Notes under the pieces: model-generated
The model's input: the letters and a program-made list of their open reading frames with translations, nothing else
Databases searched by the model: none
Told to the model about the DNA's origin: nothing
NCBI GenBank assembly: GCA_026390275.1
Contig: JAPLGF010000367.1
Location: 1 to 16,995, forward strand
From: Candidatus Atribacteria bacterium
GTDB taxonomy: Bacteria; Atribacterota; Atribacteria; Atribacterales; Atribacteraceae
Length of the DNA: 16,995 nucleotides
Direction of reading: 5' to 3'
Made by a program: the position numbers and the translations under genes
Shown here: positions 1-7,494 of the stretch, in pieces
Numbering within the stretch: the first letter of the stretch is position 1
Layout of the letters: every line of letters starts with the position of its first letter

Positions 1-340
1 CCCGGCCGGGCCGATGCTCTAGCGGCGCGGCGGCGGTTGGGTGCGCGGCGTGGCGACGGCCGCATTTCGGTTCAACTCGGCCAGGATCTGGTCCGTGATG
101 TCGATGTCCTTGTGGTAGTGCATGACCAGCTTCGAGAGCTCCATCTGAACCGCCTGGGGATTGGTCGAATCGATCGGCGCGCCGTTGAAACGTATCACCA
201 GTGCGATGCCGTTGCGATCGGCATACGTCTTCACGGCCGCGGTCATTTCCTGGTAGGCCTTGAGAAAATTGTTCGCGTCGCGCTCGGCGAATTCACCCTT
301 CTGCCGATTCACTCGCAACTTCCAGTCGGACTCACCCTTG
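1..340 (-). other. Foreign segment: C-terminus of an OmpH/Skp-like protein (planctomycete type), likely contig chimera
   Basis: Reading the minus strand, this stretch encodes residues 92-196 of the left-end frame and ends at a TAG at 19-21. Phrases such as YADRNGIALVIRFNGAPID and DIDITDQILAELNR match what I recall of OmpH/Skp family proteins from planctomycetes: a coiled-coil helix, then a conserved RFNG strand and an ITxxIL ending. The Pro/Ala/Arg-rich tail (ATPRTQPPPRR) also fits those proteins. Base composition changes here: the outermost 60 bases are extremely GC-rich, and codons such as GCG and CGC, rare elsewhere in the window, appear. OmpH has no known link to UvrC. The join lies near 330-345. 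The family call is from memory of motifs, so it is moderate. That it is unrelated to UvrC is much surer. Confidence 0.6.
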
Positions 341-609
341 ATGAGCTCCTCTTCCAGCAGGAGAGCCTCGTGTTCGTCCTGAGTCAAGATGAACTGGATA
401 ATGGCGATCTCGTCGGCCATGTCCCGTTTGAGGGGAGAGGCGTGATCCTGCCGGAGATGGGAACGGATGCGGCTCTGGATGTTAACCGCTTTCCCTACGT
501 AGATGATCTCGTGACTCTCGTTGTGGAGCAGGTACACTCCACAACTGGCCGGGAGTTCGGAAAAGCTATTTCGGGAGACCTCAGACCGAACATAGTTCTT
601 TTTTTTCAC
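19..609 (-). CDS. uvrC: UvrC N-terminal GIY-YIG domain, truncated and fused to a foreign OmpH-like tail
   Basis: Residues 1-91 are the N-terminus of excinuclease subunit C, which makes the 3' incision in nucleotide excision repair. The GIY-YIG nuclease signature is visible as GVYLL near residue 24, then IIYVGKA (35-41), RIRSHL (47-52) and EALLLEEELIK (81-91). UvrC is normally about 600 residues. Here the match stops at residue 91, and residues 92-196 resemble the C-terminus of an OmpH/Skp-type periplasmic chaperone, so the UvrB-binding, RNase H-like and HhH domains are absent. The start is a GTG at 609 with an AAAGAGG ribosome site nine bases upstream. The frame overlaps the end of uvrA by 29 bases, as in a coupled uvrA-uvrC pair. 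The UvrC identity of the first half is sure. The fused protein is probably not real. Confidence 0.8.
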   Translation of the reverse strand: MKKKNYVRSEVSRNSFSELPASCGVYLLHNESHEIIYVGKAVNIQSRIRSHLRQDHASPLKRDMADEIAIIQFILTQDEHEALLLEEELIKGESDWKLRVNRQKGEFAERDANNFLKAYQEMTAAVKTYADRNGIALVIRFNGAPIDSTNPQAVQMELSKLVMHYHKDIDITDQILAELNRNAAVATPRTQPPPRR

Positions 610-3007
610 ACTTCAAAACCTCTTTCAGGAATTGTCCGGTAAAGGATTCCGATACCAGGGCAACCTCTTCGGGAGTCCCCTGGGCAACGATGTATCCCCC
701 CTGATCTCCCCCTTCCGGTCCCAAGTCGATCAGGTAATCGCAGCACTTGACGACGTCGAGATTGTGTTCGATGATCAAGATGGTGTTCCCCCGGCTGCGT
801 AGTTCCAGTAAAACGTCCAGTAATTTTTCTACATCGGCGAAATGGAGGCCGGTAGTGGGTTCATCGAGGAGATAGAGAGTCCGCCCGGTGGCAATTTTAC
901 TCAGTTCTTTTGCCAGCTTAATGCGCTGGGCCTCTCCTCCCGACAGAGTGGTGGCCGATTGTCCCAGCTTGACGTAACCGAGACCAACCTGCTGTAAGAC
1001 CCGGAGCTTTCTCCGGATGATTGGAACGTTTTCAAAAAAGACCGCTGCTTTATCCAAACTCATAGCCAAGACATCGGCGATGTTCTTCCCCTTGAACCGG
1101 ATATCGAGAGTTTCCCGGGCGTACCGTTTCCCTTTACACGATTCACAGGTTACAAAGATATCGGGCAAAAAATGCATTTCCACCTTGATGACCCCGTTTC
1201 CCTGGCAGGTTTCGCAACGCCCTCCCTTGACATTGAAGCTGAAGCGACCGGACTGGTACCCGCGGGCTTTGGACTCCGGAAGACGGGTGAACAAATTACG
1301 GATCTCGGTGTAGATGCCGGTGTAGGTGGCCGGGTTAGAACGGGGCGTCCGGCCGATGGGGGATTGATCGATCACAATCACCTTGTCGATCGCTTCCACT
1401 CCTTCGATGGTGTCATGATCCCCCGGTTCGGCTGAGGAGTGGTAAAGAATTCGGGCCAAGGAACGGTAGAGGACGTCGTCCATCACCGTACTTTTTCCGG
1501 AACCGGAGACTCCAGTGAGCCCCACCATGATTCCCAAGGGGATCTTGATATCAATATTTTTCAGATTATTGGCCCGGGCTCCCCGTACCACCAGCCATTG
1601 GTGAGGAGTTTTCCGTTCCCGGGCCACGATGACGGTGTTGCCCAGATCTCGCAGCCGCTTCATGGTGGCGATGAGTTTCTGGTTATCCCGGGGGTGGAGT
1701 CCGATAGTGGGTTCATCTAATATATAGAGCACTCCCACCAGGCCAGAACCGATCTGGGTGGCCAATCGAATCCGCTGGGCCTCTCCTCCCGATAGAGTGG
1801 TGGCCGACCGGTTGAGAGTGAGGTAATGGACTCCCACTTCCACCAAGAAGTGGACGCGGGATTTAATTTCCCGTAACAAGGTGGTGGCGACTACCAGATA
1901 TTGGGAAGAAAAGGTGAGGTGATCGAAAAAGGTTTCCAGCTCCCCCACCGTCATCCCGGAAAGTTCCCCGATGGAACGATCCTGGATCTTCACTGAGAGG
2001 CTTTCCTTCCGGAGCCGGTCACCATGACAATCCGGACAGGGTTTGGTGGCCAGGAAGTGAGACACTTCATCCTGTTCCCACCAGCTCTCGGCCGATTTAA
2101 GCCGTCGTTCCAGGTACCCGACTACTCCCTCGAAATCTTGGTTTCCATAGAACACCAGGTGGCGGTCTTCTTCGCTGAGGTCCTGGAAGGGAACCGAGAA
2201 ATCGACTCCCTGTTCCACGAGCATTTTTCGGCTCTTTTTCAGGGCATGGCTGTCTTCATCAAAGAGCAACCAGGGAATGACCGCTCCCTCTTTGATGGAT
2301 TTTGTCCAGTCGGGAACCACCAGCCCCGGATCGATGAAACTCATATACCCCAGGCCGCTGCAGGTGGGACAAGCCCCGTAGGGATTGTTGAAGGAGAACA
2401 TTCGGGGAGTCACTTCCGGAAAATTGATTCCACAGTCCGGACAGGCGAAGTGCTCGCTATAAAGCTTTTCTTCCTGGGGTTGACCGAGGGGTTGGATTCC
2501 CATTTTCACCAACCCTTTTCCATACCGGAGGGCAATCTCGATGGAATCAGCCAGCCTCCGCTCCTCTCCCCGGATCAGAACGATCCGGTCTACCACTAAG
2601 TCCACGTCGTGTCTCTGGTGCCGGTCGAGTTCGACATTTTCCCAATCTTCCAGTTCGACGAGCACCCCGTCAACCAGGGCCCGGGCGAATCCGTTCTTAA
2701 GCATGTCGCTGAGGAGCTTCTTGTACTCCCCCTTGCGACCCCGGATCAGGGGGGCCATCAGGATCACCCGGGTCTCTTCCGGGAGATTGAGAATCTCGTC
2801 GGTGATCTGTTGTACGGTCTGACGGGCGATAGGTTTTCCACATTGGGGACAGTAAACCTTCCCGCATCGGCTGAACAGGACTCGCAGGTAGTCATATATT
2901 TCAGTCACTGTCCCCACCGTGGACCGGGGGTTGTGGGAGGATGCTTTCTGGTTGATGGCAATGGCCGGGGACAGGCCCTCGATCAGGTCCACGTCCGGCT
3001 TTTCCAT
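581..3007 (-). CDS. uvrA: UvrA, excinuclease ABC subunit A (main open part; gene damaged)
   Basis: UvrA is the damage-sensing ATPase dimer that loads UvrB in nucleotide excision repair. The open frame begins inside the conserved MEKPDVDLIEGLSPAI segment, so about 72 residues of normal N-terminus lie upstream behind a stop codon. Visible parts in order are the first zinc module (CPQC near 55, CPDC and CPTC near 190-215), the first ABC signature LSGGEAQRIRLA and Walker B LDEPTIGLH, the second Walker A GVSGSGKST, a CETC/CESC zinc finger, the second signature LSGGEAQRIKLA, Walker B LDEPTTGLH and H-loop IEHN. Between LGNTVIV and RERKTPHQW about 57 family residues are missing in frame, including the VEHD H-loop of the first ATPase. 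Measured from the 3223 start the gene is 880 codons, against about 920-940 for the family. It follows uvrB and overlaps uvrC by 29 bases. Confidence 0.93.
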   Translation of the reverse strand: MEKPDVDLIEGLSPAIAINQKASSHNPRSTVGTVTEIYDYLRVLFSRCGKVYCPQCGKPIARQTVQQITDEILNLPEETRVILMAPLIRGRKGEYKKLLSDMLKNGFARALVDGVLVELEDWENVELDRHQRHDVDLVVDRIVLIRGEERRLADSIEIALRYGKGLVKMGIQPLGQPQEEKLYSEHFACPDCGINFPEVTPRMFSFNNPYGACPTCSGLGYMSFIDPGLVVPDWTKSIKEGAVIPWLLFDEDSHALKKSRKMLVEQGVDFSVPFQDLSEEDRHLVFYGNQDFEGVVGYLERRLKSAESWWEQDEVSHFLATKPCPDCHGDRLRKESLSVKIQDRSIGELSGMTVGELETFFDHLTFSSQYLVVATTLLREIKSRVHFLVEVGVHYLTLNRSATTLSGGEAQRIRLATQIGSGLVGVLYILDEPTIGLHPRDNQKLIATMKRLRDLGNTVIVARERKTPHQWLVVRGARANNLKNIDIKIPLGIMVGLTGVSGSGKSTVMDDVLYRSLARILYHSSAEPGDHDTIEGVEAIDKVIVIDQSPIGRTPRSNPATYTGIYTEIRNLFTRLPESKARGYQSGRFSFNVKGGRCETCQGNGVIKVEMHFLPDIFVTCESCKGKRYARETLDIRFKGKNIADVLAMSLDKAAVFFENVPIIRRKLRVLQQVGLGYVKLGQSATTLSGGEAQRIKLAKELSKIATGRTLYLLDEPTTGLHFADVEKLLDVLLELRSRGNTILIIEHNLDVVKCCDYLIDLGPEGGDQGGYIVAQGTPEEVALVSESFTGQFLKEVLKCEKKELCSV

Positions 3008-3223
3008 CCGTTCCAGGAACTGTCGGGCATAGGAGGACAGCGATTCTAAATACCGACGTTGTCCCTCGGCGAAAATAGTATCAAAAGCGAGGGATGATAT
3101 TCAGGAACCGCTCAAACCAGTGATCACCAATATCTGGTGTTGAGGAATCTCCAGGTCAATATTTTTCAGATTGTGCTCTCGGGCACCCTTAATGAGGATA
3201 AAGTTTTTCAATTTGATCACCAT
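3008..3223 (-). pseudogene. uvrA: 5' end of uvrA, separated by an in-frame TGA in Walker A
   Basis: Translation from an ATG at 3223 gives the normal UvrA opening (IKGAREHNLKNIDLEIP, then ILVITGLSGS) up to codon 40. Codon 41 is TGA (3101-3103) and codon 42 is ATA (Ile). The family has GK at these two places (GLSGSGKSS). The frame then continues as SSLAFDTIFAEGQRRYLES and SYARQFLERMEKPD with no shift, straight into the 808-codon part. The lesion is therefore two base substitutions in adjacent codons, not an indel. TGA is used as a true terminator by glgA and coaE here, so recoding as glycine is unlikely. The start lies 33 bases after the uvrB stop, with AAGGTG upstream. Confidence 0.88.
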
Positions 3224-3256
3224 CCAGGTAAGGGGTGGGGTTTTCACCTTTTCATC

Positions 3257-5272
3257 TTATAGTGTAGGTTGATTTTTTAAGGGAGTCTGACTGGTCTTTT
3301 TCCGGCGGTTGATCTCATCCCGGATCATCGCCGCTTTTTCGAATTCCAGGTTCCGGGCGGCCTTCATCATCTCTTTGGTTAAACGCTCCATCAGGTCCTC
3401 TTCCGCCACCCGGTCCGCTTCAAAATCATCGAGATAGGAGAGGGTTTTTTCCGCCTCGGGGGAGATACCCACGATTTCCGGGATGAGGGTCCGGATTTCC
3501 TTGACGATGGTTTCCGGAATAATATGGTGTTCCCGGTTATATTCCATCTGGATGGATCGACGTCGCCGGGTTTCCTGCACTGCTCGTTCGATCGATCCGG
3601 TCATCCGGTCAGCGTAGAGGATGACTTTCCCTTCCTTGTTCCGGGCAGTCCGGCCCATGGTCTGGATGAGGGAGACTTCCGAACGGAGGAACCCTTCTTT
3701 ATCGGCGTCTAAGACCGCCACGAGCGCCACTTCGGGGAGATCGAGTCCTTCCCGGAGCAGGTTGATGCCCACCAGCACATCGAATTTACCCGCCCGGAGG
3801 TCCCGGATGATACGGGCCCGTTCGATAGTATCCACTTCCGAATGGAGGTAGCGGACTTTCAGACCTAAGTTGGAGAAATAATCGCACAGGTCTTCGGTGC
3901 TCCGCTTGGTGAGGGTGGTGACCAGGGTCCGCTGTTGTTTCTTGATTCGTTTCTTGATCTCCTGGAAGAGATCGTCCACCTGGCCGGTGGCGGGACGAAT
4001 ATCCACCTCAGGATCGAGGAGACCGGTCGGCCGGATCAGCTGTTCGACGATCAAATCACTTTTCTGATACTCGTAAACGCCAGGAGTCGCCGAGACATAA
4101 ATGACCTGGTTTATTTTTTTTTCGAACTCATCAAATACTAGGGGTCGATTGTCGTAACTGGACGGGAGGCGGAATCCAAAATCCACCAGGGACTTCTTTC
4201 GGGACCGGTCCCCGGCATACATCCCGTGGAACTGCGGAATGGTGACATGGGATTCGTCGATGAAGAGCAGGAAGTCATCGGGAAAATAATCGATCAGGGT
4301 ATAGGGAGGATCCCCCGGCCTTCGTCCATCCAGGTGCCGGGAATAATTTTCGATTCCCGGGCAGTAGGTGGTTTCCCGTAAAAGCTCTAAGTCGTAGCTG
4401 GTACGCCGTTTCAGGCGGTCGGCTTCTACCAGCTTGCCTTCACCGAGGAACGCATTGACGGCCTGATCCAGTTCCTGCCCGATTTGGCGCAGGGCCAGGC
4501 TGAACCGGTCCGGATCCACCAGGTAATGCTTGGCCGGGAAGACGAAAATCTCGTTCATTTTCTGCAAAGTCCTACTGCTCACCGGATCGATCAGCTTGAT
4601 CGTTTCCACTTCATCGCCGAAAAACTCGAATCGGAGAGCCTGCTCACTGTACGCTAAATAGATTTCTACCGTGTCCCCTTTCATGCGAAAATGTCCGGGG
4701 GCGAAATCGATCTCATTTCGCTCATAGAGGAGGTCCACCAGCCGCCGGGCGAAATCCTGCCTCTTCCAGATATCTCCTTTGGTCACCCGGAAAATTCGCC
4801 GGCGGTATTCATCCGGGGAACCGATGCCGTAAATACAGGAGACCGAGGCCACGATGATGACATCGTTCCGCTCCATCAGGGCACTGGTGGCGGCCAACCG
4901 CATCCGGTCGAGCTGCTCGTTGATGGAGGCATCTTTTTCGATATAGAGGTCATGTTCCGGAACATACGCTTCCGGTTGATAGTAGTCATAGTAACTCACA
5001 AAATACTCCACGGCGTTGTCGGGAAAAAAAGCTCTCATTTCACTGTAGAGCTGGGCTGCTAAAATTTTGTTGGGTGAAATGATCAGGGCAGGACGATAGT
5101 ACTGCTGGATAATGTTGGCCATGGTAAATGTCTTGCCGGAACCGGTGACTCCCAGCAAGGTCTGGCACTGAAATCCATTGTCCAACCCGTGTATCAGTTT
5201 ATCAATTGCTTCTGGCTGATCCCCGCTGGGATGATAGTCAGAAACGAGATGAAACGGTCGTATTTTATCCAT
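3257..5272 (-). CDS. uvrB: UvrB, excinuclease ABC subunit B
   Basis: UvrB receives damaged DNA from UvrA, verifies the lesion with a beta-hairpin, and recruits UvrC. The 671-residue length matches the family. Residues 41-48 are Walker A (GVTGSGKT). The hairpin region YYDYYQPEAYVPEHDLYIEKD lies at about 94-114. A DESH helicase motif sits near 340, and helicase motif VI (QTMGRTARN) near 540. The C-terminal UVR motif, about 625-660 (MKAARNLEFEKAAMIRDEINRR), is the part that contacts UvrC. The ATG at 5272 lies three bases after the coaE stop and has AGGTGAT just upstream, so translation is probably coupled to coaE. The gene appears intact, in contrast to its partners uvrA and uvrC. Confidence 0.97.
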   Translation of the reverse strand: MDKIRPFHLVSDYHPSGDQPEAIDKLIHGLDNGFQCQTLLGVTGSGKTFTMANIIQQYYRPALIISPNKILAAQLYSEMRAFFPDNAVEYFVSYYDYYQPEAYVPEHDLYIEKDASINEQLDRMRLAATSALMERNDVIIVASVSCIYGIGSPDEYRRRIFRVTKGDIWKRQDFARRLVDLLYERNEIDFAPGHFRMKGDTVEIYLAYSEQALRFEFFGDEVETIKLIDPVSSRTLQKMNEIFVFPAKHYLVDPDRFSLALRQIGQELDQAVNAFLGEGKLVEADRLKRRTSYDLELLRETTYCPGIENYSRHLDGRRPGDPPYTLIDYFPDDFLLFIDESHVTIPQFHGMYAGDRSRKKSLVDFGFRLPSSYDNRPLVFDEFEKKINQVIYVSATPGVYEYQKSDLIVEQLIRPTGLLDPEVDIRPATGQVDDLFQEIKKRIKKQQRTLVTTLTKRSTEDLCDYFSNLGLKVRYLHSEVDTIERARIIRDLRAGKFDVLVGINLLREGLDLPEVALVAVLDADKEGFLRSEVSLIQTMGRTARNKEGKVILYADRMTGSIERAVQETRRRRSIQMEYNREHHIIPETIVKEIRTLIPEIVGISPEAEKTLSYLDDFEADRVAEEDLMERLTKEMMKAARNLEFEKAAMIRDEINRRKKTSQTPLKNQPTL

Positions 5273-5275
5273 ATA

Positions 5276-5887
5276 TCACCTGGAATAAGGAATGAGTGAA
5301 CAGAGATGAGGGTTTTTTTCGTGACAAATATCCTGAACCCTTTTCTTCAGTTCCTCGCGGGTTCCGTTGTTCGGAATCACGATGGTGGCTCGCCGGCGAA
5401 GGCAGGGAAGAAAGCGCTGGCTGTACAGGCGGGCAATGGCCTGGGACCGGGACAGACCCTTCCGGATCATCCGTTCGATGCGGATTTCGTCCTGGCAGTC
5501 CACGAAGATGAGATGATCCAAAAAAGGGAGAAGACCGGCTTCGTAAAGAACTGCTCCCTCGATCACGATACCGGAGTCGGGTGTAGAGTGAGCGAGACTC
5601 TGCTGCAGATCTCTTTTTAAGAGGGGATGTGTTGCCTGGTTGAGCCGAAAAAGCCAGGTCCAGCTCTGGAAAACAACCCGGCCCAGTTTCGCCCGGAGGA
5701 TGTTTCCCCGGGGGTCCAGGAAGAAAGGTCCCCAGACAGTGACGATTGCTTTCCAGAGGGGTTGTTCTTTCCGGGTGAGAGAACGGGCCAATTCGTCGAG
5801 ATCGATCACCGTCATCCCCTGCTGCCGAAAGAAGGCGGCGACCGTGGATTTTCCCGATCCCGATCCCCCGGCGATTCCTGTGACCAT
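5276..5887 (-). CDS. coaE: Dephospho-CoA kinase CoaE
   Basis: CoaE phosphorylates the 3'-hydroxyl of dephospho-CoA in the last step of coenzyme A synthesis. The P-loop GIAGGSGSGKST sits at the very start, followed by VIDLDELAR (the CoaE DADxIAR region), a conserved HPLL, EGAVLYEAG in the place of the family's PLLFEAG, and IVIPNNGTREEL near the C-terminus (family DNNGS). I chose the ATG at 5887 (203 residues) because AAAGGA stands five bases upstream and the protein then begins MVTGIAGG, as the family does. An ATG at 5917 in the same frame adds ten residues but has no visible ribosome site; it lies ten bases from the glgA stop. The gene sits between glgA and uvrB in one transcription unit. Adjacent-site function is unrelated to either. 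Confidence 0.93.
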   Translation of the reverse strand: MVTGIAGGSGSGKSTVAAFFRQQGMTVIDLDELARSLTRKEQPLWKAIVTVWGPFFLDPRGNILRAKLGRVVFQSWTWLFRLNQATHPLLKRDLQQSLAHSTPDSGIVIEGAVLYEAGLLPFLDHLIFVDCQDEIRIERMIRKGLSRSQAIARLYSQRFLPCLRRRATIVIPNNGTREELKKRVQDICHEKNPHLCSLIPYSR

Positions 5888-5927
5888 CGGTTTCCTTTGT
5901 CCGGTTTGCTTGGGCATGGTGGTCTAT

Positions 5928-7352
5928 TCAGCTGGAATAGAGACTGGCATATTCGGCGATGGGTGTTCCCCAGGAAAAATTGGAGGTCATGGCGTTACGA
6001 ACGATAGTATGCCAGAGGTCTGTTTGGTGGTTATAGATATCTAGAGCGCGACGAATGGTGAGGACAAATTCATCCGAACGGAAGTTTTCGAACTGGAAAC
6101 CGGTGTTCAGGGTGGGGTTGAAAATATAATCGATGACGGTATCGATCAGCCCCCCGGTTCGTCTCACGATGGGGAGGGTCCCGTAATGCATGGCGATCAT
6201 CTGGCTGATTCCGCAGGGTTCGAAGCGAGACGGGAGAGCGAGCATATCCGAGGCGGCATAAGCTTGGTGGGCCAGAACTTCGTCGAACCGAGTTTCTACC
6301 CGGATGGTACAAAATTTGCGGGCATTTTCCCGCAGGGCTTTCTCATAAACGTCATCACCCAACCCCAAGAAGAACCAGACCAATGGGAGTCGAAAGAACA
6401 TTTCTGGATCATTCAGGATGAGGTCCAATCCTTTTTGCTCCACGAAGCGGGAAATAAAGGAAATCACCGGGAGCGTCGCAAAGTCCGGGTGGCGTTCCGG
6501 AAAATACTGTTCTAGGAAAAGCTTTTTGTTTTCTCCCTTTTTCTCGACCGTCTGGGTGGTATACGGAACCTTGACGAACGGATCCTTCTCCGGATCAAAA
6601 ATGTCTTCATCCAGTCCATTCACGATTCCCACGATGGGTTTACGCAGGTCGATGGCCCGGATGAGTCCATCCAGCCCCTCTCCCCCTTCCGGGGTGGCGA
6701 TTTCCCGGGCGTAGGTGGGACTCACGGTGGTGATGAGGTCGGAAAAGATTAAACCCGCTTTGATGAGATTGATGTTCCCGTAAAATTCTAAATAATCGTG
6801 GGTGAAGAAATGACCCGGGAGGTTCACAATCTTAAAGAGTTCTCCGCTTCCAATTCCCTGGTAGGCTAAGTTATGGATGGTGAAAATCACTTTGCGGGGT
6901 TTTCTCCGGTAGGAGGGCCAGTACATTTTGGTGTAGGCACACAGCAGGGCACTCTGCCAGTCATGACAGTGAAGAATGAAATCACTTTCCTGTGTTCGGA
7001 CGATATATTCAAACACCGCCCGGGAGAAGAAGATGAACCGTTTCAGATCATCCCCGTAGCCATACATTTTATCCCGTTGAAAGAAATCCTCACCTTCCAC
7101 TACGATGATTTCACAGTCGTTATCGGGTAGAGAGAGGAAGCGAACTTTTGTCATCCGGTCACCGAAGGAAAAAGTGATCTCCTGTTGGGGTTGAAAAGAG
7201 TATTTTTCCAGAGTGGTGGAATACGCTGGCAGAAAGAGCTTGATATGAAAGTTCTGCCGGGGAAGGTACTTCAGCAGGGCCCCCACCACGTCCCCCATTC
7301 CCCCGCTCTTGGCATAGGGGTACGCTTCGGTGGCAACCATTATGATGTTCAC
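5928..7352 (-). CDS. glgA: Glycogen (starch) synthase, GT5 family, GlgA
   Basis: GlgA transfers glucose from ADP-glucose to the non-reducing end of alpha-1,4-glucan. The N-terminal Rossmann domain carries the ADP-glucose-binding signature KSGGMGDV (residues 15-22; usual form KTGGLADV). The GT5 features HCHDWQSALL, FTIHNLAYQG and GIVNGLDEDIFDP follow. The C-terminal lobe has SRFVEQKGLDL and the retaining-transferase E-x7-E region in PSRFEPCGISQMIAMHYG, then RRTGGLIDTV. The 474-residue length is typical and the gene looks intact. Translation starts at a GTG (7352) eight bases after a strong AAGGAGGA site. It is the first gene after an extended -10 promoter and leads the run glgA-coaE-uvrB-uvrA-uvrC. 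The usual glycogen partners (glgB, glgC, glgP) are not in the window. Confidence 0.95.
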   Translation of the reverse strand: MNIIMVATEAYPYAKSGGMGDVVGALLKYLPRQNFHIKLFLPAYSTTLEKYSFQPQQEITFSFGDRMTKVRFLSLPDNDCEIIVVEGEDFFQRDKMYGYGDDLKRFIFFSRAVFEYIVRTQESDFILHCHDWQSALLCAYTKMYWPSYRRKPRKVIFTIHNLAYQGIGSGELFKIVNLPGHFFTHDYLEFYGNINLIKAGLIFSDLITTVSPTYAREIATPEGGEGLDGLIRAIDLRKPIVGIVNGLDEDIFDPEKDPFVKVPYTTQTVEKKGENKKLFLEQYFPERHPDFATLPVISFISRFVEQKGLDLILNDPEMFFRLPLVWFFLGLGDDVYEKALRENARKFCTIRVETRFDEVLAHQAYAASDMLALPSRFEPCGISQMIAMHYGTLPIVRRTGGLIDTVIDYIFNPTLNTGFQFENFRSDEFVLTIRRALDIYNHQTDLWHTIVRNAMTSNFSWGTPIAEYASLYSS

Positions 7353-7430
7353 AACCAGTCTCCTCCTTTTTCAAAGTGCTGGAAAAGAACCATTCTCTCT
7401 CCGGAAAATTTTTTGAGTGAACAAAACAAT

Positions 7431-7439
7431 ATTATAACA
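7431..7439 (-). promoter_or_regulatory. Extended -10 promoter for the glgA-coaE-uvrBAC run
   Basis: On the minus strand TGTTATAAT occupies 7439-7431, a perfect TGn-TATAAT extended -10 box. The -35 position (about 7454-7459) reads TGTCCG, a poor match, which is usual when the TG extension is present. Transcription would start near 7424 and leave a leader of about 70 bases before the glgA GTG. The rest of 7353-7486 holds only the glgA ribosome site and the hairpin near the exonuclease stop. Confidence 0.6.
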
Positions 7440-7464
7440 CGGAATTAAGGGTTCGGACATATGA

Positions 7465-7494
7465 AGCAGTAACGAGTGATTACTCATCACTGCT
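7465..7494. terminator. 13-bp hairpin over the exonuclease stop codon (possible terminator)
   Basis: The 30 bases form a stem of 13 pairs (two G-U wobbles when read as minus-strand RNA) around the four-base loop AATC. The arms begin AGCAGT and end ACTGCT. The TGA stop of the upstream exonuclease gene (7487-7489) lies inside the stem. No U-run follows in the minus direction, so it is not a textbook intrinsic terminator. It could still pause RNA polymerase or protect the mRNA 3' end, and it separates the exonuclease gene from the glgA promoter. Confidence 0.4.

Noticed and set aside
37..642. Long plus-strand open frames opposite uvrC, uvrA, dnaE and other genes
   Set aside because: They mirror conserved minus-strand genes, carry no recognisable domains and are byproducts of codon use.
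3098..3103. TGA in uvrA as a recoded glycine or selenocysteine codon
   Set aside because: The next codon also loses the invariant Lys, TGA terminates glgA, coaE and others here, and no other in-frame TGA occurs in intact genes.
4952..4965. A 14-base perfect palindrome (ATGTTCCGGAACAT), considered as an operator
   Set aside because: It lies in the uvrB coding region over the strongly conserved VPEHD codons and far from any start, so coding explains it.
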